Made by a program: the position numbers and the translations under genes. The notes below the pieces were generated by a model that ran no database searches, was not told the origin of the DNA, and saw nothing but the letters and a program-made list of their open reading frames with translations. Of a stretch of 10,757 nucleotides of DNA, positions 1-7,278 are shown piece after piece; the first letter of the stretch is position 1; each line of letters starts with the position of its first letter. The stretch covers positions 1-10,757 of the forward strand of contig JAGWUU010000092.1 in the NCBI GenBank assembly GCA_028868335.1, in the 5' to 3' direction. Origin of the DNA: Sphingomonadales bacterium. GTDB lineage: Bacteria; Pseudomonadota; Alphaproteobacteria; Sphingomonadales; Sphingomonadaceae.

Positions 1-515
1 CCGCGCGCGGCTGGCTGTCGGACAAGCTGGCCGATGCCAACTGGCTGGTCAAAGCGCTCGACCAGCGGGCAAAAACGATCCTCAAGGTGGCAAGCGAGCT
101 GGTCAAGCAGCAGGACGGCTTCTTTCGCCACGGCGTCTCGCAACTGCGCCCGTTGACCCTGCGCGCGGTGGCGGAGGCGATCGAGATGCACGAATCCACC
201 GTCAGTCGCGTCACCAGCAACAAGTACCTCCACTGCGAGCGCGGCACGTTTGAACTGAAATACTTCTTCACCTCGGGCGTCGGCTCGACCGAAGGCGAGG
301 GCGGCGCATCAGCCGAGGCGGTCAAGGCCGCGATCAAGCAACTGATCGACGCCGAGGATCCCAAGGCGATCCTCTCCGACGATACGCTGGTGGATCTGCT
401 CAAGGGCAAGGGCTTCGAACTCGCCCGGCGAACCGTCGCCAAGTACCGCGAGGCGATCGGGCTGGGTAGTTCAGTGCAACGGCGACGGCAAAAGGCGCTG
501 GCGGCGGTGCGCTAG
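1..515 (+). CDS. rpoN: RNA polymerase sigma-54 factor, C-terminal part
   Basis: This is the last 170 residues of sigma-54, the alternative sigma factor that directs RNA polymerase to -24/-12 promoters and needs an AAA+ enhancer-binding activator. The reading frame is open from base 3, so the gene starts outside the window; full-length proteins are roughly 480-510 residues. The fragment covers the end of the core-binding region (around WLSDKLADANWLVKAL) and the DNA-binding domain. In the latter, the helix-turn-helix region LRAVAEAIEMHESTVSRVT is visible, and the diagnostic RpoN box ARRTVAKYRE lies at bases 423-452. The short tail LGSSVQRRRQKALAAVR follows the box, as in other members. It ends with TAG 10 nt from the convergent stop of the surE-like gene. 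In many proteobacteria hpf and ptsN follow rpoN; here they do not. The identification is firm, but the 5' part cannot be judged. Confidence 0.97.
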   Translation, partial: ARGWLSDKLADANWLVKALDQRAKTILKVASELVKQQDGFFRHGVSQLRPLTLRAVAEAIEMHESTVSRVTSNKYLHCERGTFELKYFFTSGVGSTEGEGGASAEAVKAAIKQLIDAEDPKAILSDDTLVDLLKGKGFELARRTVAKYREAIGLGSSVQRRRQKALAAVR

Positions 516-525
516 ACCCTGCCCC

Positions 526-1518
526 CTACTTCGCGCCCGGATTCATCCCGCTCGTCAGCCAGCCAGTCACCCCTTCGAGCGCCGGGGCCTGGAACCCGGC
601 CTGCAACGGCGAGACCGTAATGTCCTTGCGGTTGACCACCGATTCGTCATCAGCCTGATCGGCAGTAGGCGGCGCGGTGTTGAGTGCGATGCTGACGCCC
701 GGGCCACTGGGCAGCGGCATGTCGTGCTCCTTCGCCATCTTGAGCATCATCGGGCTGGCCGAGGCAGCGACATTGGCAGCATAGCCGAAGGCATAGGCGT
801 TATAGGTACCAACGCGGGTCGATTTCCAGGTGGCGCCTTCAAGCGTGTTGGGGAAATTGACGTTGAGCACCAGCCCGGCGGGCAGCACCGGCCCGCTCCC
901 CGCCAGGGACAGCAGGTGATCGAGGAACTTGACTGACAGGGCAGCGATCTTGGCCGATTCGGGATTCGCCAGGGTCTTGTCGTCGGCCGACGCGGCGCTG
1001 CCGCTGAGAGCGATCGCGGGAATGCCTCGCAGCGCCGCGCTCTCGGCGACGTTGACGGTGCCCGAGTTGACTATGATCGAGCCGAGGTTCTGCCCCTCGT
1101 TCGGCCCGGACATGACAATGTCGGGCGCGCGGCCCCAGCGCTTCTGGGCAGCGACATCGACGCCATAGAGCAGCGACATGACCGGGGTGCCAAGGACATA
1201 GTAGAAATCGTTGCCGTTGATCCCCTTGCGCGTAATTGGCCCGGCGATCGGCGCGCCGATCTGTGCGGCATCGCTGCGGCAGGGCGCGGTCAGCCTGGAC
1301 TGCGGCGTCGACAGGTTGATCGCCGATCCTACCCCGCTCTGGTTTTCGCAGGGGACCGAGACGATCACGTCATGGCCAGCCGCCTTCAGCGCATTGTAGA
1401 GCGCGACGATGTTGCTCGACAGTCCATCATCGTTGCTGAGGACGATATTCTTGGCGCTGGCCGCAGCCGGCAACACGAACAGGCTACCGACGATGATCGC
1501 GGTATGAACAACGCGCAT
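526..1518 (-). CDS. surE: Secreted SurE-family 5'/3'-nucleotidase (survival protein SurE)
   Basis: SurE proteins are metal-dependent phosphatases that release phosphate from nucleoside monophosphates. The 330-residue product has a signal peptide: MRVVHTAII..., a hydrophobic core, and a likely cut after Ala22 (AAASA|KN). It should therefore act in the periplasm or outside the cell, unlike the cytoplasmic SurE of E. coli. Family marks are clear: SNDDG with metal ligands Asp30 and Asp31, NQSGVGSAIN with Ser61, the GTP motif near 110-112, PDIVMSGPNEGQNLG with Asn140, the NSGTV...AA block, LNVNFPN, and the late DDESVVNRKDITVSPL stretch. Cys57 and Cys80 could form a disulfide. I start it at ATG 1518 because GGAGG (complement of 1523-1527) sits 4 nt upstream and the signal peptide begins there; the open frame reaches 1596 but lacks such support. 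It is longer than the usual 250 residues, partly because of the signal peptide. It may share direction, though perhaps not a transcript, with the HNH gene 151 nt upstream. Confidence 0.9.
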   Translation of the reverse strand: MRVVHTAIIVGSLFVLPAAASAKNIVLSNDDGLSSNIVALYNALKAAGHDVIVSVPCENQSGVGSAINLSTPQSRLTAPCRSDAAQIGAPIAGPITRKGINGNDFYYVLGTPVMSLLYGVDVAAQKRWGRAPDIVMSGPNEGQNLGSIIVNSGTVNVAESAALRGIPAIALSGSAASADDKTLANPESAKIAALSVKFLDHLLSLAGSGPVLPAGLVLNVNFPNTLEGATWKSTRVGTYNAYAFGYAANVAASASPMMLKMAKEHDMPLPSGPGVSIALNTAPPTADQADDESVVNRKDITVSPLQAGFQAPALEGVTGWLTSGMNPGAK

Positions 1519-1529
1519 GAATCCTCCAG
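1519..1529 (-). promoter_or_regulatory. Strong Shine-Dalgarno of the surE-like gene
   Basis: Read on the minus strand this is CTGGAGGATTC directly before ATG. The GGAGG core is complementary to the 16S rRNA end at a 4-nt spacing. It fixes the start at 1518 and rules out the longer frame from 1596, which would add an arginine-rich leader in front of a good signal peptide. Confidence 0.75.
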
Positions 1530-1644
1530 TTACTTTACGGTACGCGCCTGGAATAGAGCGGCATAGTGCGGCGCGGCCTGCGGGCAGACGTTTCAACGCA
1601 TTGATTTGTGATCAGTTCCGCGCGGATGCAAGTTATTTCCCCAA

Positions 1645-1661
1645 CGCCTGCGGGACAGGCG
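1645..1661 (-). terminator. Short hairpin after the HNH gene, possible weak terminator
   Basis: CGCCTG (1645-1650) and CAGGCG (1656-1661) form a perfect 6-bp stem with a 5-nt loop, starting 8 nt downstream of the HNH stop codon on the minus strand. No clear U run follows on that strand (TTGGGGAAATAAC), so it is not a canonical intrinsic terminator. It might instead stabilise the 3' end of the messenger, or be chance. Confidence 0.3.
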
Positions 1662-1669
1662 ACCGCCCC

Positions 1670-2278
1670 TCACGCCTCCAGCTCGATGTCCCAATAGAGC
1701 CAGTCGCGCCAGGTTTCGTGGAGGTACCCCGGCGGGAAGCCGCGACCGCGTTCCTGCAATTGCCAGTTGGTCGGGCGGATCGGGGGGACCAGCAGCGGCA
1801 TGTGCGCCTGTTGCGGGGTGCGTCCGCCTTTCCTGAGGTTGCAGGGCGCGCAGGCGGTGGCGACGTTTTCCCAGCTTGTGCGCCCGCCGAGGCGGCGCGG
1901 GATGACATGATCGAAGGTCAGGTTGTGCGGGCTGCCGCAATACTGGCAGGCGAACCGGTCGCGCAGGAACAGGTTGAAGCGGGTGAAGGCGGGAAACTCG
2001 GATGGCTTCACGTACTGGCGCAGCGCGATCACGCTGGGGATCGGCATGGCCCAACTGGGGCTGTGCACTTCGCGCACGTAGCTGGCGACGATGTCGACAC
2101 GCTCAAGGAATACCGCCTTGATCGCGGTCTGCCACGGCCACAGGCTGAGCGGGTAATAGCTGAGCGGGGTATAGTCGGCGTTGAGGACCAGGGCCGGGCA
2201 ATCATTCAGGTGCCGAGAGGGATCGCCCTCTGCGCTGCGGAACCGGGCCGCGCGCTCGATCAGCTCCGACTTGAGCAT
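1670..2278 (-). CDS. HNH endonuclease family protein
   Basis: This 202-residue protein carries a complete zinc-ribbon HNH (beta-beta-alpha metal) nuclease core. Cys111 and Cys114 (CQYC) are the first zinc pair, Asp123-His124 (FDHVIPRRLGG) contains the catalytic histidine, Asn138 lies in WENV, and Cys143 and Cys146 (CAPCN) are the second zinc pair. The preceding region (PALVLNADYTPLSYYPLSLWPWQ, followed by a helix) is the conserved N-terminal domain of a stand-alone HNH family widespread in alphaproteobacteria and cyanobacteria. Known HNH proteins cut or nick DNA; the natural substrate of this subfamily is not established as far as I know. It is divergent from gluQ, 118 nt away, an arrangement I recall from other sphingomonads. 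That suggests a resident chromosomal gene, not a mobile homing nuclease. The ATG at 2278 has only a modest AGGGG upstream. Confidence 0.9.
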   Translation of the reverse strand: MLKSELIERAARFRSAEGDPSRHLNDCPALVLNADYTPLSYYPLSLWPWQTAIKAVFLERVDIVASYVREVHSPSWAMPIPSVIALRQYVKPSEFPAFTRFNLFLRDRFACQYCGSPHNLTFDHVIPRRLGGRTSWENVATACAPCNLRKGGRTPQQAHMPLLVPPIRPTNWQLQERGRGFPPGYLHETWRDWLYWDIELEA

Positions 2279-2328
2279 GGCCCCTGGTAGCTGGCCGACA
2301 TGACGGTTGTGCTACAACGCATGGATGC

Positions 2329-2357
2329 AGTGAACAGGAGCAGACTCTCCGCGTCAA
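2329..2357 (-). promoter_or_regulatory. Possible sigma-70 promoter for the HNH gene
   Basis: On the minus strand TTGACG (complement of 2352-2357) matches five of six bases of the -35 consensus. After 17 nt comes TTCACT (complement of 2329-2334), a poor -10 with three of six matches. It lies in the 118-nt divergent region between the HNH gene and gluQ. A short palindrome, GTTGT-GCT-ACAAC (2306-2318), sits between it and the HNH start. It is a weak prediction from base matching only. Confidence 0.25.
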
Positions 2358-2396
2358 GACTTGCCTCACGGCGCAATCCACAGGACAAGCGCGGGT

Positions 2397-3257
2397 GTGA
2401 CTTGCCGGACACGTTTCGCCCCCAGCCCCAATGGCCCGCTGCACCTTGGCCACGCCTATGCGGCGGTGGTCGCGCACGACGTGGCGCGGGCGCGCGGCGG
2501 GAAGTTTCTGCTGCGGATCGAGGACGTCGACGCGGCGCGCAGCCGCGCCGATCTGGTGCCCGAGATTCTTGCCGATCTCACTTGGCTGGGGCTTGAATGG
2601 GACGGGGTAGCGGCGCTCCAGTCGCAGCGGATCGCCAGCTATGCCGCGGCGGGAGAGCGGCTGAAGCAGATGGGTCTGCTCTATCCCTGCCGCTGCACCC
2701 GCGCCGAGATACTGGCTGCGGCGCGCAAGGCGGGGGCGGACGGGCCGCTCTATCCCGGCACCTGCCGCGGGCGGGGGGTCGATCCGGCGGAAGTACCGGG
2801 CGGCGCGGCGTGGCGGCTCGACATGGCGCGTGCGGTCGAACTGGCGGGGCCGCTGGAATGGGAGGACGAACTGGCGGGATGGCAACACGCCCGGCCCGCG
2901 CTGTTCGGCGACGTGGTGCTGCTGCGCAAGGAGGCCCCGGCGAGCTATCATCTCGCCGCGACGCTCGACGATGCCGCCGACGGGGTAACCCTCGTCACGC
3001 GTGGACGCGACCTGTTCGCGGCAAGCCACGTCCACCGTCTGCTTCAGGCGCTGCTCGGCCTGCCGGTGCCGGTCTGGCATCACCATGACCTGCTGGTCGA
3101 AGCCGACGGGCGCAAGCTCGCCAAGCGGCGCGGTTCGCCCTCGCTGGCCGATCTTCGCCGTGGCGGAGAGGACGGGCGGGCGCTGGCTGACGCCCTGCGC
3201 GCCCACCGCTTCCCCGCTGGCATTTCGCTGGGGGCGGGCGTAGAGGGAGGCGCATGA
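2397..3257 (+). CDS. gluQ: Glutamyl-Q tRNA(Asp) synthetase
   Basis: GluQ (YadB) is a shortened glutamyl-tRNA synthetase without the anticodon-binding domain. It activates glutamate and attaches it to the queuosine base at position 34 of tRNA(Asp). Visible marks, numbered from the GTG at 2397, are: TRFAPSPNGPLHLGH with the HIGH-type motif HLGH at 16-19; RIEDVD for glutamate binding; a zinc site of Cys98-x-Cys100 with Tyr119 and Cys123; and the KMSKS-type motif KLAKR at 240-244. At 286 residues it has the usual length. I chose GTG 2397 because family members begin only a few residues before RFAPSP and because CAGGA lies 11 nt upstream. A TTG at 2361 would add 12 residues unlike the family. The stop overlaps the next ATG by 4 nt, suggesting translational coupling with the small membrane protein. 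Confidence 0.95.
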   Translation: MTCRTRFAPSPNGPLHLGHAYAAVVAHDVARARGGKFLLRIEDVDAARSRADLVPEILADLTWLGLEWDGVAALQSQRIASYAAAGERLKQMGLLYPCRCTRAEILAAARKAGADGPLYPGTCRGRGVDPAEVPGGAAWRLDMARAVELAGPLEWEDELAGWQHARPALFGDVVLLRKEAPASYHLAATLDDAADGVTLVTRGRDLFAASHVHRLLQALLGLPVPVWHHHDLLVEADGRKLAKRRGSPSLADLRRGGEDGRALADALRAHRFPAGISLGAGVEGGA

Positions 3258-3484
3258 CGATATTCCTCAGCCTTGTCCTCATCGCGCTGATGGCCGGCGT
3301 GATCTACAGCCTGGTCCGCGGCATCGCCGCTTTCCTGCAATCGACCCGTGAGGATCTGAACCGTCCCGAGGACAGCGGGCCAAGCCCGATGCAACTGCGC
3401 CAGAACAAGATGATGATGCAGCGCATCCTGTTCCAGGGGGCGGCGATTCTGGTCGTGGCGATCCTGCTGTTCGCCGCGCGCTGA
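3254..3484 (+). CDS. Small two-helix membrane protein, HIG1-like
   Basis: This is a 76-residue protein with two transmembrane helices, about residues 3-27 and 58-75. They are joined by a charged loop (STREDLNRPEDSGPSP) and an amphipathic stretch QNKMMMQRILFQGAA. The R-x3-Q part of that stretch resembles the HIG1 domain (hypoxia-induced gene 1), whose mitochondrial members assist cytochrome c oxidase supercomplexes. The full HIG1 signature is not matched exactly, since a methionine stands where Arg/His is expected, so the family call is tentative. It overlaps the gluQ stop by ATGA and lies 13 nt before the adenosyltransferase gene, so the three are probably co-transcribed. The same order of small twin-transmembrane protein and adenosyltransferase recurs in alphaproteobacteria, from memory. 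Its function is unknown. Confidence 0.8.
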   Translation: MTIFLSLVLIALMAGVIYSLVRGIAAFLQSTREDLNRPEDSGPSPMQLRQNKMMMQRILFQGAAILVVAILLFAAR

Positions 3485-3497
3485 TCCCGGCTGGCGA

Positions 3498-4067
3498 GTG
3501 GTCAAGCTCAACAAGATCTATACCCGCACGGGTGATGACGGCACGTCTGGACTGGTCGACGGGTCGCGCCGGGCCAAGCACGATGCGCGGTTCGAAGCGA
3601 TCGGCGCGGTGGATGAGGCGAACAGCGCGCTTGGTGTAGCGGTGGTCGCTCTAGGTGCGGTTCACGCGCGTTTCGATCTCGTTCGAATCCAGAACGACCT
3701 GTTCGATCTGGGAGCCGATCTGGCGACCCCGGGGAGTGACTTCGCACCGTCTGAAATGGTGTTGCGGATCGTGCCGCAACAGATTGATTGGATTGAGAAA
3801 AGCATCGACGCGCTGAACGCGGGCGTGCCTGCGTTGACCAGCTTCATCCTGCCGGGCGGGAGCGAGGGCGCGGCGCGGGTCCATGTCGCCCGCGCGGCAG
3901 TGCGCCGGGCAGAGCGGACAATGGCGGCGCTGGCGGCGCAGGAACCGGTCAATCCCGCGGCCCTGGCCTATGTAAACCGGCTGTCTGATTACCTCTTCGT
4001 CCTCGCCCGCGCGCTCAATGCCGGGGCGGATGGCGACGTGCTGTGGGTGCCCGGCCAAAACCGCTAG
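3498..4067 (+). CDS. pduO: PduO-type ATP:cob(I)alamin adenosyltransferase
   Basis: This enzyme transfers the 5'-deoxyadenosyl group of ATP to cob(I)alamin, making adenosylcobalamin for mutases such as methylmalonyl-CoA mutase. It acts in the cytoplasm, usually as a trimer of helical bundles. The 189-residue length is normal. Motifs seen are TRTGDDGTSGL at 9-19 (ATP binding), the RFEAIGAVDEANSALG block at 31-46, FILPGGS followed by the arginine-rich helix ARAAVRRAER at 131-140, and YVNRLSDYLFVLAR at 158-171. It starts with GTG at 3498 and has a poor Shine-Dalgarno, consistent with read-through translation from the gene 13 nt upstream. No B12-dependent enzyme or cobalamin synthesis gene lies in the window. 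It belongs to the PduO family and not to the unrelated CobA/CobO family, despite the product name often used in databases. Confidence 0.95.
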   Translation: MVKLNKIYTRTGDDGTSGLVDGSRRAKHDARFEAIGAVDEANSALGVAVVALGAVHARFDLVRIQNDLFDLGADLATPGSDFAPSEMVLRIVPQQIDWIEKSIDALNAGVPALTSFILPGGSEGAARVHVARAAVRRAERTMAALAAQEPVNPAALAYVNRLSDYLFVLARALNAGADGDVLWVPGQNR

Positions 4068-4127
4068 CCAGCGCCGGAATTCGCCGCTAACCAGCCGCCT
4101 TTGCTGCACATGCGAAGGAACGGAGCG

Positions 4128-4997
4128 ATGCGGACTGTCGGGATCATCGGGGCTGGACAGATGGGTTCGGGCATTGCCCAGACCGTGGCCCAGAACGGCA
4201 TCCGCGTACTGCTCTGTGACGTCGATATCGCCTTGGCGGAAAAGGCGAAAGCTGGGATCGACAAGGGCCTTGCCCGCATGGTCGTCCGCGAGAAAATCGC
4301 CCCGGCAGAGGCTGAAGCGGCGCTCGCTCGGATCGTGCCGATCGCGGACTACGCGCCGATGGTCGAAGCCGACATGATCATCGAAGCGGCAACCGAACGC
4401 GAGGAAATCAAACGGAAAATCTTCGAGGCCGCAGGCAAGGTCCTGCGTGACGATGCCATCATGGCCTCGAACACCAGCTCGATCCCGATCACCCGCATGG
4501 CGACCTCCTCGCCCGATCCCAAGCGCTTCATCGGATTGCATTTTTTCAACCCGGTGCCGGTTATGGCGCTGATCGAGGTGATCCCCGGCCTCGCCACCAG
4601 CGCCGACACCGTCGCCCGCACCCGCGCCTTTGCCGAAAGCCTTGGCAAGCAGGTGGTCCAGGCCGAGGATGAGCCCGGCTTCGTGGTCAACCGCATCCTC
4701 CTGCCGATGATCAACGAGGCGGTGTTCGTTCTCGGTCAGGGCACGGCCACCATCGCCGACATCGACAAGGGTTGCAGGCTGGGCCTCAATCACCCGATGG
4801 GGCCGCTGGAACTGGCGGATTTCGTGGGGCTGGACACCTGCCTCGACATTGTGCGCGTGCTCTACAACACCACCGGCGACAGCAAGTACCGCCCTGCGCC
4901 ATTGCTGGTGAAATATGTCGAAGCCGGATGGCTCGGTCGCAAGACCGGGCGGGGCTTCTACGACTACACGGGCGAGGCGCCTGTTCCGACGCGGTAA
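4128..4997 (+). CDS. hbd: 3-hydroxybutyryl-CoA dehydrogenase
   Basis: This enzyme interconverts 3-hydroxyacyl-CoA (typically hydroxybutyryl-CoA) and acetoacetyl-CoA with NAD(P), in beta-oxidation, butyrate or PHB metabolism. The 289-residue product shows the N-terminal Rossmann motif GAGQMGSGIAQ (8-18), Asp31 at the end of the second strand, ASNTSS with Ser117, GLHFFNPVPVM with catalytic His138, Glu150, and DEPGFVVNR with Asn188. The spacing of Ser117, His138, Glu150 and Asn188 (21, 12 and 38 residues) equals that of the human enzyme (137, 158, 170, 208), so the active site is intact. The C-terminal domain has LNHPMGPLELADFVGLD. I start at ATG 4128, preceded by AAGGAACGGAG; in-frame ATG 4110 and TTG 4101 are possible but less supported. 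It lies 60 nt after pduO with no clear promoter between. Confidence 0.93.
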   Translation: MRTVGIIGAGQMGSGIAQTVAQNGIRVLLCDVDIALAEKAKAGIDKGLARMVVREKIAPAEAEAALARIVPIADYAPMVEADMIIEAATEREEIKRKIFEAAGKVLRDDAIMASNTSSIPITRMATSSPDPKRFIGLHFFNPVPVMALIEVIPGLATSADTVARTRAFAESLGKQVVQAEDEPGFVVNRILLPMINEAVFVLGQGTATIADIDKGCRLGLNHPMGPLELADFVGLDTCLDIVRVLYNTTGDSKYRPAPLLVKYVEAGWLGRKTGRGFYDYTGEAPVPTR

Positions 4998-5039
4998 ATC
5001 CCGCTTTCAAGCCCGCTGACTATTGGCTAGGCGGCTGCG

Positions 5040-5751
5040 ATGCGGATTTACCACTATATCCAGCGTATCGCCGCAATGTGCGGTGTGCATGTGGAAAAAC
5101 TGTACAGGCGGCCCTCGGAAACGGTGATGGGGCTGGTCGGCCGTCCGGTTGATCTCATCCTCGATGTCGGCGCCAATGTCGGCCAGTTCGCGCAGGAAAT
5201 GCGAGGCAAATTTCCGCGCGCCCATATCATCAGCTTTGAACCCCTGCCCGAGCCCTTCGCCGCGCTGGATGCCTGGGCGAAGGCTGACGGCAACGCTACG
5301 GCGGTCAACATTGGGCTTGGCGAGCGTGACGGGACAATGCCGTTTCATCGGCACGTCGATCATTCCGCAAGTTCGTCGATGTTGACCACGCATGCCACTG
5401 GCGCTGCTCTCTTTCCGCAAATGCAGCGCAGCGAACTTGTGGAAGTTTCCGTTCGACGCCTTGATGACATTCTGGCCGGGATGGGTTGCAAAATTGACCA
5501 CAACACGCTGCTCAAGCTTGATGTCCAGGGGTTTCGAGGAAAAGGTCTTGCTCGGCGCCGAGGCGACACTGCGCCAGGTCGGCGCGTTGATCGCGGAGGT
5601 CAACATTGATGCCATGTTCGACGGGCAGGCGGAATTCCTGGGCCTGTGCCAACTCGCCTATGCCGGCGGGCTGCGCTACGCTGGAAACTATGCGCAACAC
5701 CCGGCGAAGGATGGCCACGTGGTATTCCTAGACGCCATGTTCGTCCGGTGA
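5040..5751 (+). pseudogene. FkbM-family methyltransferase, broken by a +1 frameshift
   Basis: FkbM-type enzymes are SAM-dependent O-methyltransferases often found in polysaccharide and lipopolysaccharide clusters, where they methylate sugars. The first frame gives the SAM-binding region: LDVGANVGQF at 41-50, ISFEPLP with acidic Glu67, and NIGLGERDGTM. It continues to LLKLDVQG at 157-164, then runs out of register and stops at 5609. From the same point the next frame reads GFEEKVLLGAEATL and continues to TGA 5749-5751, which is the expected rest of the family. Removing one G from the GGGG run at 5528-5531 would restore a single 236-residue protein. The gene is therefore either a recent pseudogene or carries a homopolymer sequencing error. 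The flippase start overlaps the end of the second frame (GTGA), which fits a gene intact until recently. The ATG 5040 has TAGGCGG upstream. Confidence 0.88.
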
Positions 5752-7244
5752 GCCGCCAGAGGGTCGCCAGAAACGCGGTCTTCGCGGTTGCGCAGGTCAT
5801 CCTCTCGGCCGCCGCCCTGCTTTTGACCTATTGGTTGATGATGCGCAGCCTCACGGTCGAGGAGATCGGGCTGTGGTCGCTGGTGGTTGGCAGCACGCTT
5901 GTCGCCAGACTTTCGGAGATGGGCCTTGGCGCCGGCGTGCTGCGGTTCGTGGCGGGGGATATGGCGAGCGGCCGCCCGGATCGCGCCGCGCAGACGATCG
6001 GCATGGCTGCGGTTGCGGTGTTGATACTCGTCTCGCTGCTTGCCGTGCTGGTTCAACCGGTTCTGTCGAACTACCTACACCGGCTGACTCCCGCCAGACT
6101 GCACTACGCCGTTGATGCCCTGCTGCCTGCTGCATTGGCAGGCGTGGCCCTTGGCGCGGTGGGCAACGTGTTCATGGCGGCGATCGACGGTGCGCAACGG
6201 ATGGATGTGCGGGCGATGATCCAGGTGGGCGGGAGCCTGGTCCAGCTTGCCGCGACATGGTTTATCCTGCCCCGCTTCGGGGTATCCGGTCTGGGGCAAG
6301 TGCAGGTTGCGCAATCCGCGCTTCTGCTGGTCGCGGGGGTGGTGGCTACGCTGCGTCTGCTCCGGCAACCGCTGCGCGCATACGCCGGATTTGACCGGAC
6401 GCGCTTTCGCGAACTGGCCTTTTACGGCGGCGGGCTCCAGATCTCGGCGATCGCCCAGTTGTTGTTCGATCCATTGCTCAAGGTTCTGCTGACAACCTTT
6501 TCGGGCCTGACCCTGACCGGCTATTATGACATGGCAAACCGCATCGTCATTCAGGCGCGATCGTTCATTGTCGCGGCCTATGGCGCCCTGGTTCCGCATA
6601 TTGCGGCGCGCACCGCGGACAAGGCGATCAACCCGGAACTGGTGCGCGGCATCTATCGTGAGTCGATGACGCTGCTGCTGTTCGTGCTGCTTCCCTATTT
6701 TGCCGTGGTCGGAGCAAGCCTGCCGTTGGCGCTCGTGGTATGGAAGGGCGGTTATGACCCGGTGTTCGTGCAGGTCGCCCTGGTTCAGTTCGTGGCATGG
6801 TGGCTCAACCTGCTCTCCCTCCCGGCCTATATGCTCTACGTTGGTATGGGCAAGTTGCGCTGGACGATCCTTTCGCATGCCATCACCGCAGCAATCATGG
6901 TGATTGCGGGCGAGGCGGGAGGAGCCTGGTGCGGCGGTGTTGGCGTGCTGCTGGCCGGGGCGATGGCGCTTGTTCTGGGCAGCATTGCCGTGATGATCGC
7001 CTTCATGAAGGAATTCGGCCTCAGGATTGCTGACATTGCGACGCCAGCGGCGTTGCGCGGCTTTTGCCTCGTCCTCGTCGCCGTGGCGGCGAGCGCGGTC
7101 GTCAGCCGGATGCCGGAACGGTCCGACTGGGCGGTTCTGCTGGCCTTGCCATTGGGCGTTGGCGCTTTGGCCCTTGCGCTGATCTGGAAGGATCCGGCTC
7201 GAATACTGGTTCGCGATCAGGTTCGCGCGATTATCAGGTTTTGA
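5748..7244 (+). CDS. Polysaccharide (Wzx/MATE-like) flippase
   Basis: This is a 498-residue integral membrane protein that looks like a member of the polysaccharide transporter (Wzx/RfbX) branch of the MOP superfamily, which flips lipid-linked glycans across the inner membrane. From a short basic N-terminus (MSRQRVARN) hydrophobic helices follow throughout: AVFAVAQVILSAAALLLTYW, a helix around VLILVSLLAVLVQPVLS, and a last one at VLLALPLGVGALALALIW. The total fits 12-14 segments. Characteristic family stretches are the first-helix region with LTVEEIGLWSLVV, GLGAGVLRFVAGD, and YYDMANRIVIQARSFIVAAYGALVPHIA in the middle. I use GTG 5748, which overlaps the methyltransferase TGA by four bases. 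A longer frame from 5646 would run inside the methyltransferase and add an arginine-rich leader. No polymerase gene is next to it. Its substrate cannot be read from the sequence. Confidence 0.88.
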   Translation: MSRQRVARNAVFAVAQVILSAAALLLTYWLMMRSLTVEEIGLWSLVVGSTLVARLSEMGLGAGVLRFVAGDMASGRPDRAAQTIGMAAVAVLILVSLLAVLVQPVLSNYLHRLTPARLHYAVDALLPAALAGVALGAVGNVFMAAIDGAQRMDVRAMIQVGGSLVQLAATWFILPRFGVSGLGQVQVAQSALLLVAGVVATLRLLRQPLRAYAGFDRTRFRELAFYGGGLQISAIAQLLFDPLLKVLLTTFSGLTLTGYYDMANRIVIQARSFIVAAYGALVPHIAARTADKAINPELVRGIYRESMTLLLFVLLPYFAVVGASLPLALVVWKGGYDPVFVQVALVQFVAWWLNLLSLPAYMLYVGMGKLRWTILSHAITAAIMVIAGEAGGAWCGGVGVLLAGAMALVLGSIAVMIAFMKEFGLRIADIATPAALRGFCLVLVAVAASAVVSRMPERSDWAVLLALPLGVGALALALIWKDPARILVRDQVRAIIRF

Positions 7245-7278
7245 TCCCAGGCCAAGGCCAACCCGCGGCGTTCGCGTG

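Noticed and set aside
1517..2290. 257-residue plus-strand open frame opposite the HNH gene
   Set aside because: It is the complement of a gene with intact zinc and catalytic residues; no recognisable domain and no ribosome binding site.
2306..2318. Palindrome GTTGT-GCT-ACAAC as an operator between HNH gene and gluQ
   Set aside because: A 5-bp arm is too short to distinguish from chance without comparison to other genomes.
2361..2396. Upstream TTG start of gluQ
   Set aside because: It would add 12 residues not typical of the family, while GTG 2397 has AGGA at usable spacing and starts at the conserved N-terminus.
2202..3206. 334-residue minus-strand open frame opposite gluQ
   Set aside because: It lies antisense to a well-conserved synthetase and has a low-complexity Arg/Pro/Gln composition; it is a GC-driven shadow.
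3651..4793. 380-residue open frame on the minus strand across pduO and hbd
   Set aside because: It is antisense to two clearly recognised enzymes, is rich in Arg, His, Gly and Asp without any domain, and is expected in GC-rich DNA.
5526..5536. Programmed ribosomal frameshift in the FkbM gene
   Set aside because: No known slippery heptamer, stop codon or downstream structure is evident, and programmed shifts are not known for this family; an indel in the G run is simpler.
7245..7278. Bidirectional terminator between the flippase and the inverted transferase
   Set aside because: Only a tiny GGCC-AA-GGCC repeat is present; no stable stem with a T run on either strand.
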